The translations under genes and the position numbers were made by a program. The notes below the pieces were generated by a model. The model saw only the letters and a list, made by a program, of their open reading frames with translations, made no database searches and was not told the DNA's origin. A DNA stretch of 64,000 bases from Gonocerus acuteangulatus (taxonomy: Eukaryota > Arthropoda > Insecta > Hemiptera > Coreidae), in assembly GCA_946811695.1 (NCBI GenBank), contig OX328125.1, positions 110,728,467 through 110,792,466 on the forward strand, read 5' to 3'. Positions 22,731 to 34,188 of the stretch are shown one piece after another. Numbering within the stretch: the stretch's first letter is position 1; every line of letters begins with the position of its first letter.

Positions 22731-23086
22731 CAAACGAGTGCGTTTTCAGGAAGCAGAAACGGACTTGATTGTTTATCTTTTTATCCAACATTAACAAAAA
22801 AACGACTAATTTATTTTCCATTGCCTGCTCAAAAGTGATTAAAAAATAAGATAAATTAAAAAAAAAATTATCTGAAAAAATTACTTTCGAACAAAAATGT
22901 CAATATTTCAAGGTCATTGCGGGTCGCCTTGGAGTTGTTCAATTTAGCTAAAATTTTGCACAGATCGTTATTTTGTTGATTGAAACAAGACAGGGGGGTG
23001 GGAGGTAAACTTTTAGAAAGTTGAAAAATAAGGGCCACCCTAATCTACAGCCTCCTCTACATCTGAACCGATTTCAATGCATCTCT

Positions 23087-23246
23087 TTTTAGCGCGGTTC
23101 CTCCCTCCCCCATAGGGAGGAACCCCGCTTATAAGGTTGATACAATGAAACAATCCGGAAGTGCCGACTAGAAAATTTCGCGTTTCAGAACCCCTAGAAA
23201 CCGAAAATAACGGTGGTTCAAATTTGTATATATATATATATGTATA

Positions 23247-23285
<39 letters not shown>

Positions 23286-26200
23286 CTGTTCGCTCTCTAG
23301 CTAGAAGACGAATGGTCCGATTTTGATGAAATTTGGTACAAAAATCTGGCGTCCAATTTGAAAGGTCAAGTTCGTTAACCAGCAAAATCCGCCCACTGGA
23401 AGATGGCGTTTGGGGCGAAATTCGCGCAAAAAAAATCGTAACGCTTACGTTTTTGAGTTCATAAGCTTGTAAGGACTCTTTTTATATGCTTCATGGGCTA
23501 GGAAAACGAATGAAACCATTTTCAAGGCGATAGCTTTAACCGTTTTCGAGAAAATTGGAAAAATAGTTTTTGAATACCGTTTTTGGTTTGGGTACTTAGA
23601 ATCACGGGATTCAGTTGAAACATTATCTGCATGTTCTTCTTTCATTAAAACTAATATGTTGAAAGTTATGTTACGTTTGGAGTTAAGGAAGGGTTAGAAT
23701 AAAATATTTTATTAACAGACATGAAAAGTTTTGGGAACTTTGTATACTTTCATTAATATCTCGAACACGGTTGGGAAATCGTGGTAAGTAGATAGAAACT
23801 ATTTGAAAGCTTACTAAATTTTCTACAAAAAAGATTCTAAAACTATTTTTGAGTAGGTTATGTCAATCGGAGAAATAAGTGCTTAAATCTTCAAATACGT
23901 CTGTTTTTTTCTTATGAACGGGTTTTTGTCGTTCTTTTTGTAATTTTTGTCTCTTTCCCTTGGTTTTTTATTGCTTTTTATTTTTGTAATTTCTTATGTT
24001 GGGAAAATGTATTTGTATGTAAAACAGGATAGGAAAAATGAGACCAATTTTCTGTTGCTAGAAATAATGAAAATTTTGGGAACTTCGTATACTTCCATTA
24101 ATATCTTGAAAACGATTGAAAATCTTGGGAAGCGAAAGGTTACCATTCGAAAGCTTACTAAATGGTCTACAAAAAAGGTTTTGAGGAAAGTTTTGAATAA
24201 GCGATGTCAATCGGATGAAATAAGTGCTTAAACTTTGAAGTAATTGATTTCGTTTATTTCATACGGTTCTTTTGGTCTGTTTTTATTCCTATTTTTTCAT
24301 TTCTTATAGTTGGATAATGTATTTGACAATAAAACAGATTAATTAAAATAAGAAAAACAATTCATTGTTAGAAATATATCAGGCTGTACCTTATGAAATG
24401 TCAGTTTTGGATTTGCCGATTTCCTTCAAATGTCTTGAAACTGTCGAGGCTCCTAGTCCGAGTTCTTTGGCATATTCCCTATTGTTTGCTATTGCTTATA
24501 GTAGTCAAATGTATTTGCCAATAACACAGGATACGGGCGGAACCTTGGGATTCTCAGATCCCGTATGAATATCTATTAGGCCCTCTTCGTATATTTTCAT
24601 TAATATCTCAAAAAGGGTTAGGAAATCGTGGAAAAATGTTTTGAAGAAATGTTTGATGGGGTCGTCACATTAGGAGAAATAAGTGCTTAAAACTTAGTTA
24701 GTTAGTTTCGTTTATTTAAACGGATCTATTTGTGTGTTTCCCGCAGTTTTTTCACTGCTCGTCATTTTTGTAATTTCTTATAGTAGTCAAATGTATTTGT
24801 CAGTAAACAGGATACGTATAATTAGAAGCAATATTTTGTTTGTTAGAATTCGAAGATGCCGTACGAATATCTAGATATTACCTGTGGGTTAATATGTTTT
24901 TTGAGTTGAAGCTTTAAAGCCTCAACAGGAATATTTGTGTAATCACCCTTCACAGTTAATTTATTAGAATCATGAGTGACCGTTTTTGTGTTACAACTAA
25001 CAATCTTTGAAAACGAAGTTTAACTATCCTTGTTATTGTTATTTTCCTTCTGTTTGGCCGAAATTTTCTATTCGTGGTGTAATTCTCCTTGAATTTTTTG
25101 ACTAGATCAAGAACCTATTTTAAGCACTCTTAAATTCCTTAATTTAATTCAGGAAGTTTATCAAGCTTGATATAATCACTTTTGGGTTAATACGGGTGGT
25201 CTATACCGAGTCCTTTGTTTGTAAACACAAAGAGCTTTCTGAGTAACGGTAAAGGGCAGTAAAAGTATATGACTGACTACCTGGAAGTAGACCCTGCATA
25301 CAGAGAATTGCAATACGAGACCTCATTCATCTTTCACCAGCTACCGTGTAACACCTTAGATCTGTTTATATTGTTTTACTCAGTGTGAACAAGTGTTGAA
25401 AGTGCCTAAAATTTTATATTTTTATTCCTTGTTATTTTTTAATTGCTTAGAGTTGGATAATGTATTTGAAAATAAAACAGGTTAAGAAAAATAAGAAATC
25501 AATTTAATGTTAGAGATATGGATTTCCAAGATTTAGCTTTTCAACTGCCTAGCGTCCTTCCTAGGGAGGGTTGTTTGTCTTTGATTTTGGTACTTAGAAT
25601 TATGGGATACAGTTGAAACATTTTCTGCGTGTTCAACACTAATATGTTGAAATTTTTGTTACGTTTAGGGTAAAGGAAGAGTTAGAATAAAATATTTTAT
25701 TAACAGACAAAAAAAGTTTTGGTAACTTTGTATACTTTCGTTAGTATCTCGAAAACCGTTGACAATCTTGTGAAGCGGAAGATTACCATTCGAAAGCTTA
25801 CTAAATGCTCTACAAAAAAGGTTCTGTACATGGACGTATATAAAAACAATTTCGGGGGCGGGGGTCTGAGACCATTTCCAGGGTATGGAATACTAAATAT
25901 TTAGAGCTTGGAATAGCTTTAGGCAACTAAAACGCTATTACACGTAAAATAAAATATGTTTTATGAACTAAGTGATCTTATTTAATTTATTTTTAAGGGT
26001 TTTACGAGAAGTTTTCATCATTAATTCAAAATTTCGGGACGGGGCTGCAGCCCCATCAGCCCCCCCCCTCATATATGCCCATGCTTCTGTACCCTCTAGA
26101 AAGGCTTTATTAGGCATATTTTGTATTGATTTATAGAGCTTTGCTTTAGAATGAGAGCAGGATTGTGTAATTTCCGCATCTGTGTAAAAGTTAGTTACTG

Positions 26201-26378
26201 TCGGTGTCCCTGACGCCTTAATATCACTTTTATTCGAGATATTCGAGAGGATTTTGACAATTTTCACGAGATATATAAAAAAAAATAAGTTTATTTCTTT
26301 TCTAAGCTTATCAAATGGCACTAGGGACATGAACGGAACCGCGCTAAGATGCTGCAGTTCCTGCGAGTCGGACTTTTT
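23087..26378 (+). mobile_element. Helentron-like element, family A, long copy
   Basis: Complete ends as in the 18491 copy (TTTTTAGCGCGGTTCC at left; GGAACCGCGCTAAGATG, hairpin and GTCGGACTTTT at right). At 3.3 kb it is longer than the 1.9-kb copies because the internal ATATCTCGAA..GTCAATCGGAG..AATAAAACAGG block is repeated several times and an 8-bp-TSD MITE lies at 25829. It begins 37 bp after the 8-bp duplication of the element at 17629. The short frames at 23947 and 25719 are readings of this repeat, not genes. Confidence 0.6.
25829..26083. mobile_element. MITE, TIR CATGGGCGTATAT, copy 1
   Basis: Ends CATGGACGTATATA and TATATGCCCATG, flanked by GTTCTGTA (25821-25828) and CTTCTGTA (26084-26091), an 8-bp duplication of hAT type. 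Inside are a G-run/C-run pair near the ends and a GTATGGAATACTAAATATTT phrase. The same insertion at the same site is seen at 36849. Confidence 0.7.
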
Positions 26379-27517
26379 TTTAAATAAAAGGTACTCAAAT
26401 TTAGAACAACTTGGTCTTGTTTCATTTTTGATTTTTGTTTCTGTTGTTCATTAAATTACGTGGAATGATTTATAATTGGCTGCTTATAACCGTCCAATGC
26501 TTATAACCTTCCAATGCTTATAACCTTCTAGCAACCTTTCTTATAAATACCTTTAAAATATGAATACTAATACTTCTCTTATCGTAGTGTAACAATTAAA
26601 AATTAACTGTTACACTAGGATTTTTTTTCGGGGATATACTTCCGGAAGATTGATTGGCCTCTCAACTCCTTCTCCATACCTCCAACATTCAACCTAATCG
26701 AAGGTTTCTATGCTTATTAGGTGGTATTTCTTAAATTAATCACTCATTTTCACTTCACTACGAGTTCATTAGGGACGCGCTGTGACTCTCCATGCCAATT
26801 AAACATGGAGCTCGGGAAATAAAAGTAATTCAACACGTTACAGTGTTTATTTAAATAAATTCCTTTAATTATTTCTATAGATAAATAAAAAGGGTTAATA
26901 GAATGAGTTGGCACCCCTGCTTGGGATCAGGGCTGCCAACCTTAATAAGACTTTATCACCCCTAGATTTCCCGAGGAAGTGAATACATCTCATCCCCACC
27001 CTTTCTCCTTCCCCCACTCCTCGCCCTGTTTGTTATTAACTAAATTGGCTTCAATTTATCACCTACCTATCATCAATCAGCTGTGGGGGCCATTTTAATT
27101 TTAAAAAGAAGAAAAACCCGCTTCTCTCTCTCTCTCTTGAGGTGATTATTTTCTTTGAAAAGATTTTTCTTGAAATTTTTCTCTTCTTACTCAGCAAATA
27201 TTACATCATGGACAAGATTTAGAACATAACATTAATTATATGCTAGTAATATATTCCATTATTCCCGGGGCCATTTATCTTTATAATTAGGCCATATATT
27301 ACATAAAATAATCCCTAGTGCCATTAGAAAAGGAATGGAAGAATTTATTTATAGGTTTTCATCTTCCGTAAAAACAGAAAAAAAAAAAAAATCTGAGGCG
27401 CTATAACAGGAAACTGGGAGTATCCTAAGCGGAAATGACTCCACCATCCATCTCAACGGTAGGTAAATGAATATTTTTCAATTCTTTATGTCTTAAGTTT
27501 CACATGGGATGTTAAAG
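26379..27517. other. No recognisable gene
   Basis: Contains a three-fold TGCTTATAACC(T/G)TCCAA repeat (26485-26530), a short inverted pair GTGTAACAATT/AACTGTTACAC (26588-26615), a (CT)n run at about 27122-27136 and, at 27302-27320, TCCCTAGTGCCAT, a trace of a minus-strand family A end. No coding frame stands out. Confidence 0.45.
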
Positions 27518-29045
27518 TATCAACCCAAAAAAATAGTTTTAATTCTTGAAAAACTAAATGGAGTCCCTGTGTCAGAGCAACGAAAAGCCTTTTTATTCAT
27601 GATCGATAGTCTGCAGACAGTAATTTTTAATCCAGAACAAAAACTAAGGTTATTTTAAAAGAAGAAGGTAAAATTTAGTTAAGTACGTAGGATTTTTAAG
27701 AACTATTATTTTTTTCTAAATGGTTAACAATTATCCATTTTCTGTTACAAAATCCATAAAAATTTGGTCATAAAATCTTTATAATTAAATGAATTTCAAG
27801 CCGTACGGGCAAATAGCATTAGGGAATCTTTAGTTAAAATTGAAGTTGATCGGGTTAAAATTGAAGGCGATAGCGTATGGCCCGATCTGAAAAAAATGGT
27901 TTGGAGAAAAATTACTTTAAAGTTTAATGCATTGAAATGTTCATTTCTTTCCATTTTAATTTATTTTTTAGAATTTCTTGTAATAGAAATTAAAAGTCCG
28001 TCACGCAGGAGCTGCATAACTAAGCACATTCCTCAGAATTTGGGTAGTGTAGACTGCTTTCCAGAATAATTTGCTTAAAATATCCTACATAAATAAAATA
28101 AAAACATGAATAGTTATCTTTTAAATTTGTAATGAGTAACTGATCAATTATTAATTTGCTTCCAGAGTTATGTTTACACATGGTACCTATTACACTACGT
28201 AATAAATACAAAAAACCTCATATTATCGTATTTTGATCTAACGCAGGAACAGGATACAGTCACTCTAGTGGTAGAAAGCGCTCCTTGCGGCGGCCTTGCG
28301 AACCTACGTCTGGCGGGCTATTCTATTGAAATATATTACAAAGTAAACCCCCCTTTCTGATTGACCGATTTAGCTCATTTTTACAACACTTTTTTCTCAT
28401 GAGTTACCCACGATGTATACCGCGTTTCGTTGCAATACAGCAGAAATTATAACAGGTATGAGTATATTAGTCAATTTGGGTCCGGAGTAAACCCCCCCCC
28501 CCTTCTAATGAACCGATTTAGTTTATTTTTACAACACATATTTACCTGTAGATTGCCACTACGAATACCGAGTTTCGTCGAAATATACCAAAAATCACGG
28601 CTGGTAGTGGCGAATTGGTATTGTGGGTCCGGAGTAAACCCCCCTCCTAATGAAACGATTTAGTTTATTTTTACAACACATATTTACCTGTGGATTTCCA
28701 CTACAAATACCCAGTTTCGTCGAAATATACCAAAAATCACGGCTGGTAGTGGCGAATTGGTATTGTGGGTCCGGAGTAAACCCCCCCTTCTAATGAACCG
28801 ATTTAGTTTATTTTTATATCTCACTTTTCTCTGTATATTACCACTACGAATACCAAGTTTCGTTGAAATATAACCAATATTACGGCTGACATAGTCAAAT
28901 TAGTGTTTTGGGTTCGGGGTAAACCCCCCCTTCCGGTGGACCGACTTTGGTGGTTAACGAACTCGTTCAATCGTTTGCTAATTGAATGCTATATACCAAG
29001 TTTCGTGACGAAAAAACAAAAACTCTGGCCGCTATCGTGTTAACA

Positions 29046-29116
<71 letters not shown>

Positions 29117-29330
29117 TTTAACGGGGGTCATTTTCGGTGTCTACTAGGTAGGATCGATAAAGATTTGAAGAAATTTTTCAAAAATTCCGTCATGAGTCCA
29201 ACCTCAATAGCTACTTTCCTTCGGAGGAAAGTGCTAAAAAAGAGGTTTTTAATTTTGTTGAGACTTCAGTAGAAAAATCGTATTTTCGGAACATTTGATA
29301 GCTGTTCCGCCACATAAATGCTGTTGGATA
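27518..29330 (+). repeat. Dispersed repeat D, copy 2, interrupted
   Basis: 27518-27991 aligns with 10368-10790. The rest of the repeat (GTTCCGCCACATAAATG region) resumes at 29239, after a family B element. The interruption shows repeat D was present before that family B copy arrived. Confidence 0.6.
27992..29238 (-). mobile_element. Helentron-like element, family B, complete, minus strand
   Basis: Starts AAAAGTCCGTCACGCAGGAG (complement of the B right end) and ends GGAGGAAAGTGCTAAAA (complement of the left end). The inner 143-bp units with CCGGAGTAAACCCCCC and GGCTGGTAGTGGCGAA are the complement of those in 1104-2179, and the (TA)n tract is at 29050-29113. The 77-codon frame at 28430 is a reading of these units. 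Non-coding. Confidence 0.65.
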
Positions 29331-29960
29331 TCATTTTAAATAAAATAAATAAAGAAGGCAAAAGAAACATTACAAGGTAGTATACCCCTATGATTCTCAT
29401 ATTTGCTTATATCCTCTTTACAACAATCTTTTATAAATCGGAATTATTCTTTCGAAGAAGGTAGTACTGCAAATAAATTGTAGTCACCTGAGAACTGAAG
29501 GTTCAATGTTCGTCACATAAGGAAAATAAATCTTAGATATGATATTATAATTTTCCTTATAAAAATTGATTTTTCTGCGTTGTGAAGTGTATTTTGTAAA
29601 GAAAACAGGTAAAAAAAGCGTGATAGAGTTGATAAAAACCGTGAAATATCTGTCATTACTTCCTTCTTAATGTGTCTTTGCTCCGGGAAACGCTGATGAA
29701 GGACGATATTACAATGAAAGGTTAGAAGATACTTTCTTCATCCGAATAGTCCTGTCAAGGATCAAGTTTTTATAGGATGGCCTTTTTTAGGGCATAAAGA
29801 AGGAGAGGAATTTAACTTGCGGCACGAAATGCGGATCAGTACTGCTACGCCTTTCTGCAAGAGGTGTGTAAGGGGAGCATATTCCTCGTTTACTAGGTCT
29901 GTAAACGTTTCTGTGCAGGCAACGAATATTAAAAAACAGCTGGAGAAGGAAATGTTTGGA
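29331..29960. other. No recognisable gene
   Basis: AT-rich, no shared repeat seen. The 66-codon minus frame at 29787-29987 overlaps the palindrome and has no recognisable features. Confidence 0.4.
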
Positions 29961-30004
29961 TAAATGAAAAACGTCCAGTTCCTTCACAAAAGTATATTTT
30001 CCAT

Positions 30005-30044
30005 GCTAAGCGCTTTCGGTAGCTCCTGCTACCATCCTCAGAGC
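30005..30044 (-). ncRNA. Hammerhead-ribozyme-like motif, left arm
   Basis: Minus strand: GCT, CTGAGGA, one extra T, helix II GGTAGC/GCTACC with AGGA loop, GAA, self-complementary AGCGCT, T at the cleavage position, then AGC pairing with the first GCT. Same organisation as the right-arm motif at 30138. Confidence 0.4.
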
Positions 30045-30137
30045 AGTGACAAAATGAATGCCATAAACATTTTTTATTAGCACAACACCAATCATCATTT
30101 TTATGCAACTAAAAATGTTTTATTGTATTAATTTTGT

Positions 30138-30179
30138 CACTCTGAGGATGGTAGCAGGAGCTACCGAAAGCGCTCAGCG
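30138..30179 (+). ncRNA. Hammerhead-ribozyme-like motif, right arm
   Basis: Plus strand: CACT, CTGAGGA (30142-30148), one extra T, helix II GGTAGC/GCTACC with AGGA loop, GAA (30166-30168), AGCGCT (30169-30174), C at the cleavage position, then AGCG, which pairs with CACT at three of four bases. The self-complementary six bases could form helix III only between two RNA copies. Confidence 0.4.
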
Positions 30180-30223
30180 CGGAAAATAAACTTTTGTGAA
30201 GAAACTGGAAGTTTTTCATTTAC

Positions 30224-30704
30224 CTAAAGATCTTCCTTCTCTGCCAGCAACCTCGAAAGTACTTTGAAATGCTTGGAACACAATTTTTGACTTCGTAACT
30301 TTGTTTGGGCTCGTTAGGAGGTCAACATATCAAAAGTTCCCGCCCGTAGCCTTTGAACCGGTGGGTTTAGTAGGTCCCATTTTTGGGGTTTTCACATTTA
30401 TCTCGGAAACCATGAGTACTAGAAACATGACTAATCTATAACAAGTAAAAGCTGATTAAATGTGCTAAGAGCAAGTTTTTTTGAGGCATCTGTGATTTCG
30501 GGAAAAACTTTTTGACCGGATAACTCTTCAATGATAAACCAAAAAAATAAATGCCGTTTATACTGTTGTAGAGCATTATATTCCCTTCAATAATATATGT
30601 TACTATACTATTTTATGTTTTTTCCTTCAAACGTTAATACAATTTCAGTGTTCTCTGAGTTGTGAAATCTTACATTTGGCGACAACTGTTCACTAAATGA
30701 ATGA
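30224..30704. other. No recognisable gene
   Basis: Unassigned AT-rich sequence between the palindrome and a LINE tail; no open frame of note. Confidence 0.4.
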
Positions 30705-31290
30705 ATACCCGGACATACAAATATCACAGAAAGTACGACAGTCGACATTCAAGCAAAATCGGCTACACGAAACAGAATATTGACATAGAAAACGTAACTA
30801 TACAAGACATAAAAAAAGAACTAGTTGATACTATACAAGAAACTTGGCAAGAATACTGGACAAACATACAAAACAACAAACTCAGAGAAATCAAAAATAC
30901 TATATACGAATGGAGCTCTAGTAGCCGAAGAAACAGACGAGAAGAGGTTATACTATGTAGATTACGCATAGGACACACTTTACTTACTCACTCTTATTTA
31001 ATGACAAATAAAGAACAACCCATTTGCAGACAGTGTAACGTTCCAATGACAGTAAAACACTTACTAACGGAATGCAGAATACTAGAACAACTAAAACTAC
31101 CTTACAACTTACAGCAACTACTGACAGAGGGTAGCCCCTTCATCAACGATATATTTACATTTTTAAAACAACACAACCTACACACAAAAATTTCATTCCA
31201 GGATAAAATTTAGTCGGACGGAAGCCTTTAGACATATTATTTCGATGGTATAATAATAATCTGATTTCAATTAATTTTTTTTTTTTATAA
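30705..31290 (+). pseudogene. Jockey-type ORF2 3' fragment: RNase H end and zinc knuckle
   Basis: The first frame reads PGHTNITESTTVDIQAKSAT, matching the end of the RNase H domain in the copy at 31440 (PGHEDIPQSTNVDRQAK). It then shifts near 30775 to a 140-residue run with DIKKELVDTIQETWQEYW, RREEVILCRLRIGHTLLTH and a CRQCNVPMTVKHLLTEC knuckle, stopping at 31213. A 3' UTR and a T/A-rich tail follow. Upstream parts are absent (5' truncation). It closely resembles the 34380-34901 part of the next copy, so both belong to one family. Confidence 0.8.
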
Positions 31291-32320
31291 CACGTAATGT
31301 CAATTAATTTATCACTATTCAACTTTACTTGGCCATTAAAGGAAGGCCTCGAAAATGTAGTGTGACCCATTAATTAATGTTAGTAGTTTTAGTCATATGT
31401 TATGTAAATATTACTAGTCATTATGTTATGTAAATGTTACCCCCTGGTGTAGAATACTGCCAGTAAGTCGATGGCTTATTGGTTTTTTCATCATCTAAAG
31501 ATATTAGTGCTCTGGAAGAAACCATGCAGAATGCTCTTCGATTATTAGAAAGATGGAGTAATTGAAATGGTCTGAAGTTTTCAATAGAAAAAACAAAAAT
31601 TATACTTTTCACAAAAAAGAAAAGGGTTCCTAGCATTAATTTATTTATTTACAATAGAAAATTAAGAGAAGAAAAAGTTATAAAATTTTTGGGTATATTA
31701 TTTGACAGCAAACTAACTTGGGTACCCCATGTCAAAGAACTCTGTAAGAGATCAAAGAAATCACTTAATCTCTTGAGAGTTCTGGGAAATACGAAATGGG
31801 GTGCTGACAGGAGTCTAATGCTAACGTTCTATCGAGCATTTACTCGTTCGATACTAGATTATGGATGTGTGGCATATTCCTCTGCCAAGCCCAATCTTCT
31901 AAAGTTGCTAGATTCTGTCCATTACACGGGACTAAGGTTAGCTACCGGTGCTACCAATAGAACCAGCCCGACCAATAGCCTTTGTGCCGAGTCTGGGGAG
32001 TATCCACTAGAATACAGGAGAAAGATGCTGATAAGTAAGTTTGTACTTAAGAGTATATCTTTAAATAGTCCATGCCTTAAGTACATCCACAATCCATACA
32101 CCGAAACATATAACATGAACCCTACATTACAAAAGCCACTTTTCATTAGATTTCGCGAAATTACCAACCACTACATTGACCCATCAAAAATTATACAAAA
32201 AGCAAATCTCATTTTCCCTCCTTGGACAATTCATAATCTAACAATTAATTTAAGTTTGACCTAACACAGAAAGCACGACCCAACATCTGGCATTATATAT
32301 AAAAACAAATTTAATGCTTA

Positions 32321-33370
32321 CCGTAAAAGTGGGTTACTTTGGCCCTAGGGTGTAACTTTGTCCCAAAACAAAAAAGTGTTTGTATCATGTGTACAAGCAG
32401 CTGATATTGTCAGATTCACGTACTAACTCAGGATTCTGCTAGGCCTGAGTACCTGCTAGAAGGCACCGACTGTTTAATAGTTCTAGTGATTTCCGCTAGG
32501 TCGTACTAGTCGTTGTTCACTGCCTATTGTAAAAGACTTGTTTCTGTTCTCCTCAAACTTCCGTCTGCACAAGGAGAACAATAGATGTTTTAGCTGAGGT
32601 AAGAAATGAATATTGTAGCCAATATCATCCCTAACCAGGATATGTACTAGAATTTTGCTTAATTGTATTTCCAGTTTGAATATAGATCTATTTTAAATAT
32701 GATTCTGATCACTGTAAAATATCGGGTTACTTTGTCCCAAGAAAAAAGTGGCCCAAAGTAGCCCCTGGTACTAAAATTATGTTTGAATATTATGAAAAAC
32801 GATATTAAACATTTTTATATAATATTTACTTTTTTTCTCCGTAATATATAAGGTACCATCAATATTATTTTCATTCTAAATTTTAAAAAATGCTGTAAAA
32901 AACATACGAAAACCAGAAAATAGAAAATATCATGAGTATTATCGGAAGCTAAACTTAAACGACTGTTTGGAAGCCATTAGGCCAGAAGAAACGAAAAAAA
33001 AAATGATTTGTCAAGTATGTACCATTTTTAAAATTAAAAAAAATATAAAGCGCATATGTATGTATGTCTGTGAGTTGTTTTTCTTCAAAACAAGCGGGTT
33101 AATTGAATCCAACAGAGAAATACAGTGATTTTTTATAGGAATATTTGGTTTGGGACAAAGTTACCCAAGCTTAAGGGCTACTTTAGCCCAAATTTTAAAA
33201 ACATAAAAAAAAGTGTAAAGAATATAATTTTAAAAATATAGTCTTATAAAGAAAGATTACAACTACCTAGAAATGCCCTTTCAATATTTATTTTATAATA
33301 TTAAATATCCTTAACGAAACATGAAACAAAAAATATCATAAAACTGGGACCAAGAAACCCACTTTTACGG
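32321..33370. mobile_element. Tc1/mariner-like MITE, 1,050 bp
   Basis: Ends CCGTAAAAGTGGGTTACTT and the inverted AAGAAACCCACTTTTACGG, flanked by TA at 32319-32320 and 33371-33372. Inside, TTACTTTG(T/G)CCC and its complement recur at least six times, in both orientations. There is no transposase frame. Removal with one TA restores the LINE codon series GCT TAC CTT AAA. Confidence 0.85.
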
Positions 33371-33467
33371 TACCTTAAAGATAATTTAGAGTCATTATTT
33401 GTATACAAAGACATATCTAAAACACAACACGGTACAGGAATAGCTGTAGTAATAGGAGAAACAATAA

Positions 33468-34188
33468 TCTATATATATAAAAATCACGTGCCTGTCTGTT
33501 TTTCTGTTTGTTTGTTCCTTATACAAATCTACACCGTTTGACCGATTTTGACCAAACTTGGCACACAGGTAGGTCTTGATACGAGAAATCTCCTAGGCGA
33601 GGTCAAAATAGTCAAATTTCAAAATTTGGTCAAAAGGTCAAAAGTATTGTTCAAGAAAAATTGGCTACACTGAACCATTCAGATTGTGACGGCCATTTTG
33701 AATCGACAGCCATTTTCAATAATGTCTCAAATTTATTTGTTGATGTTCCTGATAATTAGAATGATGACTATACATAATTATATAATCATGTAATGCAGTT
33801 TATTTCAATTTTATTTCAACAGTCACTGTCTATCTAAGGAGCGCTGGCTTTCTTTTACTCGCAGGCTTTGCTACTGGCCTCTGTCAGCTGTCAGATTGAG
33901 TGCTGTTGTGCTGGCCTCTGCCGGTGTCATTATGAACCTAACTAAGGAGCGCTGGCTATTCTTTGAAAAGAGCTATCTACTCGCAGGCTCTGCTACTGGC
34001 CTCTGTCGGCTGTTAGATGAAGTGCTGTTGTGCTGGCCTCTGCCGGTATCATTATGAACTAAAACAAATTCACATCGTTTGACCGATTTTCGTAACTTGG
34101 TATAGACAACTAGGTATCAAGTAGATCTTGATACGGGGAGAGTCATAGACAGAAAGTACAGAAAGTAGGCACACTGGGTAACAGCTAG
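33468..34188 (+). mobile_element. Non-autonomous Helitron, 721 bp
   Basis: Begins TCTATATATATAAAAATCAC after an A and ends GGGTAACAGCTAG before a T, the Helitron A^T rule. Two copies of a GCTGGC..TGCTACTGGCCTCTGTC(A/G)G segment lie inside (about 33840-33930 and 33950-34035). Excision restores the host LINE frame (ATA ATA GTT AAT), confirming both borders to the base. No Rep/helicase. Confidence 0.92.

Larger units (their letters stand above)
17629..23042. mobile_element. Long-inverted-repeat DNA element (hAT-like duplication), composite
   Basis: The ends TAGGGTGGCCCTTA and TAAGGGCCACCCTA are exact complements. Homology continues inward for about 130 bp with gaps (shared CAATCAACAAAA, TGCAAAATTT(C/T)AG and AGGCGACCCGCAA). 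Flanks are GTCTACAG (17621-17628) and ATCTACAG (23043-23050), an 8-bp duplication with one mismatch. The left end region is itself duplicated in tandem at about 17925 (period about 300 bp). Inside are a family A Helentron-like element and a 67-bp satellite. No transposase frame is visible. Confidence 0.65.
29961..30223. mobile_element. Palindromic element with two hammerhead-like motifs
   Basis: Two arms of about 90 bp (29961-30053 and 30135-30223) are inverted copies around an 80-bp AT-rich centre. Each holds GGTAGCAGGAGCTACC and GAAAGCGCT strings and the outer TGAAAAAC..CCAGTT..CTTCAC. Differences include ATGCTAAGCG versus GCGCTGAGCG, so the arms have diverged or were gene-converted in part. 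No target-site duplication recognised. Confidence 0.65.

Noticed and set aside
29675..29720. Another hammerhead core (GCTGATGAAGGACG..ATGAAAGG)
   Set aside because: There is no stem II between CTGATGA and GAAA, so the fold is impossible.
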